Positions 1 through 5,154 of a stretch of 5,154 nucleotides of DNA are shown in pieces (position 1 is the stretch's first letter; the number at the start of each line of letters is the position of its first letter). The stretch covers positions 1-5,154 of the forward strand of contig CAMWHH010000060.1 in assembly GCA_947174035.1 (NCBI GenBank), read 5' to 3'. This DNA comes from an uncultured Mycoplasma sp. GTDB taxonomy: Bacteria > Bacillota_I > Bacilli_A > Mycoplasmatales > Mycoplasmoidaceae. Both the position numbers and the translations under genes were made by a program. A model generated the notes under the pieces. The model made no database searches. It worked only from the letters and a program-made list of their open reading frames with translations, and had not been told where the DNA came from.

Positions 1-1948
1 GTTCTATATAAGTATTACAAAAATCATTTCAAACAAAATCAGTTAGTTTTTTAATTGCAATTAAAAAATTATATTTTTCAAAATGCTTAATAAAATCTTG
101 GTATGTAGAGCTAAATTTGTTCAATATTCATTTATCAAAATCACTTAATGATTTATAGTTATTTTTTGTTTCTGTTTTTTTATTTTTCATTTCAATAAAT
201 CGAAATGAATTTCATAATTTATTAATAAAACTTCAACAAGATTTTATTTTTGCTTCTGAAAAACTGAAATCTTCTCCAGGGGAAGATGAAGAAAGTAAAA
301 AAAGTCTTAATGCATCAGCTCCATATTGTTTAATTACATCACTTGGATTAATTCCATTACCTAAAGATTTAGACATTTTTCTGTTTTGTTCATCCCTAAT
401 CAATCCTGTAATATAACAGTTTTTAAAAGGTAATTCTTTTTTTAAATACAAGCCAAAAAACATCATTCTAAAAACTCAAAAAAAGATTATATCAAAAGCA
501 GTTACTAAAATATCTGTTGGATATTTAGGACTTTTTTTAGTCATTGAATCTGTAGTAGTTATAGGTCATAATCCTGATGAAAATCAAGTATCTAATACAT
601 CATTATCCCTTGTGTATAATTCTGGATTTTTAGGAGGTTTTGTTCCTACATAAATTTCTTTTGAATTCTTTTTATATCAGACAGGAATTTGGTGACCCCA
701 TCATAGTTGTCTAGAAATACATCAGTCATTTAAATTCGATAATCAATTAATTAAAAGTTTTTCATATTTTTTAGGATGAAAAACTACTTTATTATTAGTC
801 TTTTGAATTTTTACTATTTTTTTTGCATAGTCAGATACTTTAACAAATCACTGTTCTGACATCATAGGTTCAACAACAACATCAGTTCTTTCAGAAAATC
901 CAATACTACTAATTATTTTTTCTGTTTTAATTAATAAATTATTATTTTTCAAAAATTCTACACACTTTTCTCTACAATCAGCTATTTTTAAATTTTCAAA
1001 CCCAACAGCTTTTTCATTAGTAGTTCCATCTTCGTTAAAACATGATTCAATTTTTAAATTGTATTTTTTACTAAGTTCAAAATCATTAAAGTCATGTGCA
1101 GGAGTACATTTCATAACACCTGTTCCAAATTCTTTATCAACATAAGAATCACTAATAATTGGTAATTCTTTTTTTGTAAAAGGATTAATTACAGTTTTAT
1201 TTAAATATTTTTTATATCTTTCATCTTTTGGATTAACAACCAAACACTCATCAACAAATATGGTTTCAGGTCTGGTTGTAGCAACAGTTAAAAAATCTTT
1301 GCTATCTTTAATTAAATATTTAATGAAATATAAATTAGTTTCTTTTTCTTTTTTAATAACTTCAATGTTAGAAATAGCAGTTTTTAATTTTGTATCTCAA
1401 TTAACAAGTGTTTTGCTTCGATAAATTAAACCATCTTTATACATTTTTACAAAAACTTGATTTACTATTTCATTAGACTTTTCATTTAGCGTAAAATGCT
1501 CGTTATCATAATCTAAAAATAAACCCATATTTTTTCATTGTTGTCTAATTTCAGAAGCATTTTGTTGTGATCAAGTATGTAATTTTTTTATTTTTTCTTC
1601 TCTAGATTTACTATTATCAACAATTTTATTTTCTTTCAAATATCTTTCATATCTTGTTTGTGTTGCAATTCCAGCATGATCCATCCCACAAACTCAATAA
1701 GCATTTTTTCCATTTAATAAATTAAACCTAATTAGTGCATCTTGAATAGTTAAATTTAGTGCATGACCAATATGTAATTTACCAGTAATATTTGGTGGTG
1801 GTACTAAAATTGAAAAAAGATTTTTACTTGCATTTAGGTTTTTAGAATTCATTTTTTTTTGAATGTTTCACAAAGAAAAATTTTTCTCACAAAAATTGTG
1901 ATCATATTTAGAATTTAATTCTTTTTCAATTTTTTGACTATTTTTCAT
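1..1948 (-). CDS. valS: Valyl-tRNA synthetase (ValRS), 3' end cut by window edge
   Basis: A class I aminoacyl-tRNA synthetase that charges tRNA-Val with valine in the cytosol. The frame is open for 649 codons under code 4, with 17 TGA and one TGG (W417) tryptophan codons, and runs off the window at base 1. Seen: the HIGH signature as H59-I-G-H62 after PPPNITGKL; the CP1 editing domain with TTRPET at 224-229 and KCTPAHD at 280-286; the CISRQLWWGHQIPVWY segment near 410-423; DTWFSSGLWP; and the catalytic loop K524-M-S-K-S528 inside [15 protein letters not shown]. The start of the anticodon-binding domain is present ([10 protein letters not shown] at the edge). ValRS is usually about 830-880 residues, so roughly 200 C-terminal residues, including the usual coiled coil, should lie outside. 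I chose ATG 1948 over the in-frame ATG at 1954 because AAGGG sits 6 bases before the former and directly abuts the latter. It follows engB after 9 bases, probably in the same transcript. No frameshift is seen. Identification is certain. Confidence 0.98.
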
Positions 1949-1954
1949 AAACAT

Positions 1955-1959
1955 CCCTT
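1955..1959 (-). promoter_or_regulatory. Ribosome binding site of valS, deciding between two starts
   Basis: On the minus strand AAGGG overlaps the TAA stop of engB. It lies 6 bases before ATG 1948 and 0 bases before ATG 1954. The spacing selects 1948 as the valS start. The overlap with the engB stop suggests re-initiation or translational coupling from engB to valS (inference). Confidence 0.6.
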
Positions 1960-2515
1960 AACTTATTGAATTTAATATGTTTTTTAATGCCAATATATTT
2001 GTTTTATTTTTTGCACTTAAACATATAAAGCTATCTTGAGATTTATTGAATTTAGATGTAATTTTTTTTATATTGTTGTCAAAATAACTTTTTGCTTGTT
2101 TATCTGCCTTATTTAAAACAATATAGTGATTTTTAAATCTTTCAGATAGTAAATTACTCATTTCAACATCTAAATCAGTGATAACTGATAAATCCACAAT
2201 TTGAAATACAGCAATTAAATTTTTTCTTAAATAAATATATTCAGATATGATTTTAGATAATTCAAAATGTTTAGATTTGCTTACTTTTGCAAATCCATAA
2301 CCTGGTAAGTCAACCAATCTAAATTTATTAAAATCATAAAAATTTGCCAATTGAGTTCTTCCGGGTGTATTAGAAGTTTTAGCAATTTTTGCGTTTGCTA
2401 AAGCATTGATTAAAGATGATTTACCAACGTTTGATCTTCCAATAAAACAAACTTCTTTTTTATCGTCACTAATTCAATCATTACTTGAAAAACAAGATTT
2501 GATAAAACTTGCCAT
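1958..2515 (-). CDS. engB: Ribosome biogenesis GTPase EngB/YsxC/YihA
   Basis: A small TrmE-Era-EngA-EngB-Septin-type GTPase, 185 residues, close to the family norm of about 190-200. In the family it binds the large ribosomal subunit and is needed for late 50S assembly. Seen in order: G1 GRSNVGKS at 26-33, G2 TPGRT at 50-54, G3 DLPG at 69-72 followed by YGFAKV, G4 NKAD at 135-138, and G5 SAK at 167-169. One TGA encodes W14; under the standard code the gene would appear to begin after the P-loop, which is wrong. The start ATG 2515 shares one base with the stop of the upstream UPF0154 gene (TAATG). Only a weak AAAGA-like ribosome binding site is visible, so translation is probably coupled. An oddity: the loop usually reading DxRHxPxxxD is here DLSVITDLD, lacking Arg-His and Pro and about one residue shorter. 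Gene order UPF0154-engB-valS is, from memory, shared with M. genitalium. Identity is secure. Confidence 0.97.
2174..2189. repeat. 6-bp inverted repeat with 4-base loop inside engB
   Basis: ATCAGT, loop GATA, ACTGAT form a perfect 6-bp stem that cannot be extended on either side. It lies in the engB codons for the residues LSVITDL, the stretch that departs from the usual family motif. In such AT-rich DNA a stem of this size can arise by chance, and no U-tract follows it on the transcribed strand, so it is not a terminator. Confidence 0.35.
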
Positions 2516-2751
2516 TATTTTTTTACATTCTTTTTAAAAGCACTCATAATTTGTTTAATCTGTTTTTCAGTAGGTTTTCTACCCATTTGTTGATACATCA
2601 TTCTTATTTGATTTTCACTAATAGGTGGATTATCTTTTAATTGTTTTTTAAAAACTTTTCCAGCAATATAATATCCTATAAAACCACCAATAATAAGAGC
2701 AATAGGAATTCCTAAACCTAAACTTAATCCTAAAATTAATCCTAAATCCAT
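2515..2751 (-). CDS. UPF0154 (YneF-like) single-pass membrane protein
   Basis: A 78-residue protein of unknown biochemical role, of typical family length. An N-terminal hydrophobic helix covers roughly residues 4-30 (rich in Leu, Ile and Gly). A basic stretch follows (KVFKKQLK), then the conserved cytosolic part NPPISENQIRMMYQQMGRKPTEKQIKQIM, which matches the YneF/UPF0154 signature of NPP, a Met-rich helix, MGxKPS/T and KQI. The positive charges after the helix suggest a cytoplasmic C-terminus. ATG 2751 has a good ribosome binding site, AGGAG, 6 bases upstream. Its TAA overlaps the engB ATG by one base, and it is probably the first gene of the UPF0154-engB-valS transcript. No gene symbol is assigned because the function is unknown. 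The close link to engB recurs in other mycoplasmas (from memory) but does not by itself show a shared function. Family assignment is confident. Confidence 0.93.
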   Translation of the reverse strand: MDLGLILGLSLGLGIPIALIIGGFIGYYIAGKVFKKQLKDNPPISENQIRMMYQQMGRKPTEKQIKQIMSAFKKNVKK

Positions 2752-2757
2752 TTTTTT

Positions 2758-2762
2758 CTCCT
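2758..2762 (-). promoter_or_regulatory. Ribosome binding site of the UPF0154 gene
   Basis: AGGAG lies on the minus strand 6 bases before ATG 2751. It is one of the clearest Shine-Dalgarno sequences in the window and supports this start and independent initiation at the head of the downstream module. Confidence 0.75.
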
Positions 2763-2792
2763 AAATAAAAATAAAAAATTAATATAAAATGC

Positions 2793-2823
2793 TTTATAGC
2801 AATCTAATATATTTTAATTCCAA
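2793..2823 (-). promoter_or_regulatory. Candidate sigma-70-type promoter for UPF0154-engB-valS
   Basis: The gap at 2752-2852 (101 bases) is the only sizeable intergenic space. On the minus strand it holds TATAAA (2798-2793) preceded directly by TGC (2801-2799), an extended -10 of the TGnTATAAT type. A poor -35 match, TTGGAA (2823-2818), lies 19 bases upstream; this spacing is long, but an extended -10 can make up for it. Transcription would begin about 35 bases before the UPF0154 ATG. The -10 is embedded in a short hairpin-like repeat, TGCT-ATAA-AGCA (2801-2790). No GC-rich stem followed by a U-run is seen in the gap, so read-through from scpB is also possible. In DNA this AT-rich, -10-like words are common, hence moderate confidence. 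Confidence 0.45.
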
Positions 2824-2852
2824 TTTAATTGATATTAATATTTTTAGTTGAC

Positions 2853-3443
2853 CTACTCATTGTTGTCTTCTCTATTGGTATCAAAAAAATTTATTTCTTC
2901 TTCATATGTTAACTCTTCAATTCCTTTTTCAGGAACAATAATTTCTGGCAAATCTTTAATTGAATCAATCCCAAAAGTATCATAAAATTTTGGAGTGACT
3001 TGGTATAAATAAGGTTTACCAACAGCTTCAGATCTTCCAGCTTCTTCAACTAATCCAATTTCTATTAATTTTTCTAACATTGGTGTTGGGTCTGTTTTTC
3101 TTAATTCATGAATTTTTGATCTAGTACAAGGTTCATTATAGACAACGATTGCTAATGTTTCTATCATTGCTTGATTAAGTGGATTTTTTTGTTTTATCCC
3201 AAAACTTACAGAAATAATTTTTGCAATTTCTGGTTTTGTAAATAATTTATAATAATCACCCACTTTTTTTAACAATAATCCTCTTTGTGAATCTTTTTCA
3301 TATTCAACTATCATTTCGTCAATAACTGCATTAAAATCATTTTCTGGTAATCTAGAAATTGATTTTAATTTATCTTTATGGACACCTTCACTTCCAACAA
3401 TGAATAATGCTGCTTCAATAACACTTTTTACATTAATACTCAC
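2853..3443 (-). CDS. scpB: Segregation and condensation protein B (ScpB)
   Basis: The kite-type winged-helix subunit of the SMC-ScpA-ScpB complex. In the family it acts as a dimer, holds the central part of ScpA and helps load and regulate SMC on the chromosome. It has 196 residues, the usual length. Seen: a first winged-helix domain at about 5-85 starting VIEAALFIVGSEG; a second at about 88-165 with the family core LNQAMIETLAIVVYNEPCTR (89-108), AGRSEAVGKPYLYQVTP (135-151), FGI at 157-159 and the DLP element at 164-166; then an acidic, disordered-looking tail. It starts with GTG at 3443: no ATG lies nearby in frame, and AGAGGTGG sits 6 bases upstream. It overlaps the end of scpA by 11 bases, fitting coupled synthesis of complex partners. 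It ends in TAG and contains no tryptophan. Certain by domain pattern and neighbour. Confidence 0.97.
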   Translation of the reverse strand: MSINVKSVIEAALFIVGSEGVHKDKLKSISRLPENDFNAVIDEMIVEYEKDSQRGLLLKKVGDYYKLFTKPEIAKIISVSFGIKQKNPLNQAMIETLAIVVYNEPCTRSKIHELRKTDPTPMLEKLIEIGLVEEAGRSEAVGKPYLYQVTPKFYDTFGIDSIKDLPEIIVPEKGIEELTYEEEINFFDTNREDNNE

Positions 3444-4314
3444 TGTTTTCCACCTCTTCTTTATCTATTTTAACAATAAAAATATCTTCCTCATTATCGT
3501 TTTGTTCTAGTTGGATAAAGCCATTTCTAACCAAAACTAAAAATGCTACAAAAGCTACAACAAAATATCTTCTAGTAAATTTTTCATCTGGAATTTGCTT
3601 AAAATAATCCATAAAAGAAATACGATACAAATGTGGAAAAGGTTCAAAAAAATCACGAATTTCTTTTTCTACATCATCTATTGAAATTTCATTTACCCCA
3701 ATCACTTTTACATTATCTTTTCCACCAGCAGTTGTGCTTCTAGTTTTTTTAGTATTAATTAATTTTAAGTAAACTTTTTGCATTGCTTTTAAAATAACAT
3801 TTAAATCCATAGTATCAATAAAGTCATCTTGTTGAAATTCTTTTAGAATGCTAATTTGTTCTTCATGAGTTGGTTTTGGTCTTTCAAACATTCTAGATCT
3901 TTTGTTCATTTGTTCAACTAATTTAGGAACAATTTCTTGATATTGTTTATAAACTAAAAGTCTTTGAATGTATTTGTCTCTTTCTATATCATTTGCAACA
4001 TCTTCATCAGTTTCCATAGATGGTATTATTTTTTTAGATTTTTGTTCAAGTAAATATGTGGCCATTAATAAATATTCGGTTAAATCATCAATTTTTAATT
4101 TATTAAAATTTTCATTTATATAATTTACATATAATTGAATAATTTCAGCTAAATTAATGTTTAAAATATCCATTTTACGTTCTTTAATTAGTGAATAAAA
4201 AAGTTCAAATGGACCACTAAATTCTTTTCCAGTACTATCAGTTATATTAATATTAAATTCGTTACTGTTTTTTATTTCTAATTCTTCAGATTTTATTTCA
4301 TTATTATCATTCAT
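3433..4314 (-). CDS. scpA: Segregation and condensation protein A (ScpA, kleisin)
   Basis: The kleisin subunit that bridges the two SMC heads and binds ScpB in bacterial condensin; it acts on the nucleoid. It has 293 residues from ATG 4314, longer than the roughly 240-260 usual for Firmicutes. Seen: an acidic, Asn-rich extension (about 1-30); the N-terminal SMC-neck-binding region starting FSGPFELFYSLIKERKMDI (32-50, counterpart of the family's FEGPLDLLL); the conserved helix LLMATYLLEQKSKKIIP (about 82-98); a charged middle with KQYQEIVPKL; and a C-terminal winged helix with VVAFVAFLVLVRNGFIQLEQ (252-271) that would cap the SMC head. A GTG at 4323 is in frame, but AAGGTGA lies 5 bases before ATG 4314 and overlaps that GTG, so ATG is preferred. 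The gene follows plsC after 20 bases and overlaps scpB by 11 bases. It has no tryptophan, so it is intact under either code. Confidence 0.96.
   Translation of the reverse strand: MNDNNEIKSEELEIKNSNEFNINITDSTGKEFSGPFELFYSLIKERKMDILNINLAEIIQLYVNYINENFNKLKIDDLTEYLLMATYLLEQKSKKIIPSMETDEDVANDIERDKYIQRLLVYKQYQEIVPKLVEQMNKRSRMFERPKPTHEEQISILKEFQQDDFIDTMDLNVILKAMQKVYLKLINTKKTRSTTAGGKDNVKVIGVNEISIDDVEKEIRDFFEPFPHLYRISFMDYFKQIPDEKFTRRYFVVAFVAFLVLVRNGFIQLEQNDNEEDIFIVKIDKEEVENSEY
3450..3457 (-). promoter_or_regulatory. Strong ribosome binding site of scpB inside scpA
   Basis: AGAGGTGG on the minus strand, 6 bases before GTG 3443, is the longest Shine-Dalgarno match in the window. It lies within the last codons of scpA and justifies the non-ATG start of scpB. 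Confidence 0.75.
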
Positions 4315-4319
4315 AAAAA

Positions 4320-4326
4320 TCACCTT
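4320..4326 (-). promoter_or_regulatory. Ribosome binding site of scpA
   Basis: AAGGTGA on the minus strand ends 5 bases before ATG 4314. It contains the alternative in-frame GTG (4323-4321), making that GTG an unlikely start. It lies in the 20-base gap after plsC. Confidence 0.7.
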
Positions 4327-4334
4327 AAAAAGAT

Positions 4335-5144
4335 TTATTTTTCTTTTTCTTCTTTTCAGTTAGGATTTTCTTTTATTTTTTCATATGCTTCTTGCATTTT
4401 TACTTTCATTTTTTCTGCAACTAAATCCTTGCTTAGTTGAATATAATCTTTATATTTAATTGGACTTAAAAACTCAACAGTTACTTCTTTATATTTTAAA
4501 ATGTTCTTTTTATTTTCTTTTTCAACACCTAAAGTACCATAAATAACAACTGGAACAATTTGACAAAAAGTAGAATAAGCAGGAGTTAAAGCTGCTGCTT
4601 TAAATTCTCCTAATTCATGTGATTTAATTCTTGTTCCTTCAATAAAAACAACCAAAGATTGATCACCTTTTTGAAGTAACTCTTTTTCTTCTTTTACAAC
4701 TCTAATAAGATCTCTAAGGTTACCTCTATCAATAAAAATAGTATTAATTAGTTTAGCAGCATAACTGACTTTTTTAGTTTTAGAAATTTCTATTTTTGAT
4801 AAAAAAGTAGGATTTAAAATTCCAGAATTTTCTTTTCTTAATTTATTAAAAGTTTTTAATAATACTAAAACATCAAAATTAGACTTGTGATTAGGAACAA
4901 ACATAACAGGTTTGTTAGTTGGAATGTTTTTTTCTCCTTTTATTTTTATTTTAGTAAAAGTACAAAAAACAGCTTTTTTTGCCATTTTATAAACATATTC
5001 ATATCTGTCATCCAAACTCATAACTTCATTTTCTTCTTCTCATGCAAGATATTTTCTCTTACTTTTCATTAGTGAAAAAAATAAAAATAATAAAACAAAA
5101 ATAAAACCCAGACTATGTCCTAATTTGAAAAAAAATTTTTTCAT
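4335..5144 (-). CDS. plsC: 1-acyl-sn-glycerol-3-phosphate acyltransferase (PlsC)
   Basis: Acylates lysophosphatidic acid at sn-2 to give phosphatidic acid, the precursor of membrane phospholipids; it works at the cytoplasmic face of the membrane. Under code 4 it has 269 residues. A short basic N-terminus leads into one membrane helix (about 11-26, FIFVLLFLFFSL), followed by a basic KSKRK stretch and an acidic segment. The acyltransferase motifs are complete: NHKSNFD, i.e. HX4D with H86 and D91; IDRGN (138-142); EGTR (169-172); and IVPVVIYG (196-203). TGA encodes W35 and W263; the protein ends NWKEEKEK and stops at TAA. A standard-code reading would start at Met42 and stop at W263. I chose ATG 5144 because it gives the membrane helix normal for the family; only 10 bases (GGTTAAATAA) precede it, so its ribosome binding site and promoter lie outside. 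ATG 5069 and 5021 are weaker alternatives. It is first of the plsC-scpA-scpB cluster. The choice among PlsC-like substrates is inferred. Confidence 0.93.
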
Positions 5145-5154
5145 TTATTTAACC

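Noticed and set aside
233..1243. Separate short coding regions at 233-466 and 848-1243
   Set aside because: Both are pieces of one continuous valS frame, separated only by TGA codons that encode tryptophan. The KMSKS loop and the editing-domain residues lie in register.
1852..1860. Nine-base T run (A9 in coding sense) in valS codons 30-33
   Set aside because: It encodes Lys-Lys before a Met in the variable N-terminal region; runs of this length are expected by chance in such AT-rich DNA, and there is no sign of frame loss.
1..1948. valS as a decayed pseudogene with many stops
   Set aside because: Every apparent stop is TGA at a plausible Trp position. No TAA, TAG or frameshift occurs in 649 codons and all signature motifs are present.
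2700..2755. Tandem DNA repeat (AATCCTAAA-like units) at the start of the UPF0154 gene
   Set aside because: It is explained by the repetitive Leu-Gly-Leu-Ile codons of the membrane helix; the units are irregular and few.
2774..2830. Rho-independent terminator between scpB and UPF0154
   Set aside because: Only AT-only imperfect palindromes and a 4-bp stem are present. There is no stable stem followed directly by a U-run on the transcribed strand.
4315..4323. GTG 4323 as the scpA start, adding three residues
   Set aside because: That GTG is part of the AAGGTGA ribosome binding site, which is correctly spaced for ATG 4314.
4887..5072. 61-codon open frame on the plus strand
   Set aside because: It is antisense to plsC, rich in Phe, Ser and Lys as expected from the complement of an A-rich gene, and shows no family match. 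All other genes are on the minus strand and the plsC motifs are intact here.
1..5154. tRNA, rRNA, riboswitch (such as a T-box before valS), CRISPR or insertion sequence
   Set aside because: No gene-free stretch exceeds about 100 bases, no GC-rich structured segment or spaced repeats are seen, and valS follows engB by 9 bases, leaving no room for a leader.

Overview
The window suggests a mollicute (Mycoplasma/Spiroplasma-type, wall-less, small genome) that reads TGA as tryptophan. The DNA is extremely AT-rich. In the reading frames of valS, engB and plsC I count 20 in-frame TGA codons against one TGG, and they fall at tryptophans expected for the families. All five visible stop codons are TAA or TAG. 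Read with the standard code, valS would break into many pieces, engB would lose its N-terminus and plsC would lose both ends. I cannot fix the genus. Gene content and order fit Mycoplasma broadly.

All six genes lie on the minus strand, so transcription runs from high to low coordinates. In that order they are: plsC (4335-5144, lysophosphatidate acyltransferase with an N-terminal membrane helix), scpA (3433-4314) and scpB (2853-3443), which encode the two non-SMC subunits of bacterial condensin. A 101-base gap with a plausible promoter follows. Then come a UPF0154/YneF-like one-helix membrane protein (2515-2751), engB/ysxC (1958-2515, ribosome-assembly GTPase) and valS (1-1948, valyl-tRNA synthetase, cut by the window edge after residue 649). 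There is no gene-free stretch over 300 bases, and I see no RNA gene, mobile element, CRISPR array or strong terminator.

The genes form two tightly packed modules. In plsC-scpA-scpB the plsC-scpA gap is 20 bases and scpA/scpB overlap by 11 bases. In UPF0154-engB-valS the first two share one base (TAATG) and the last two are 9 bases apart. From memory, both modules exist in Mycoplasma genitalium as separate loci (about MG212-214 and MG334-335.1). If so, this window shows them joined, with the 101-base gap as the seam. The roles are membrane phospholipid synthesis, chromosome compaction and segregation, 50S ribosome maturation and aminoacylation.

I found no convincing new biological system. The points most worth a second look are the module junction with its promoter, the hidden N-terminus of PlsC, the altered loop in EngB, and lineage-specific changes around the ValRS editing site.
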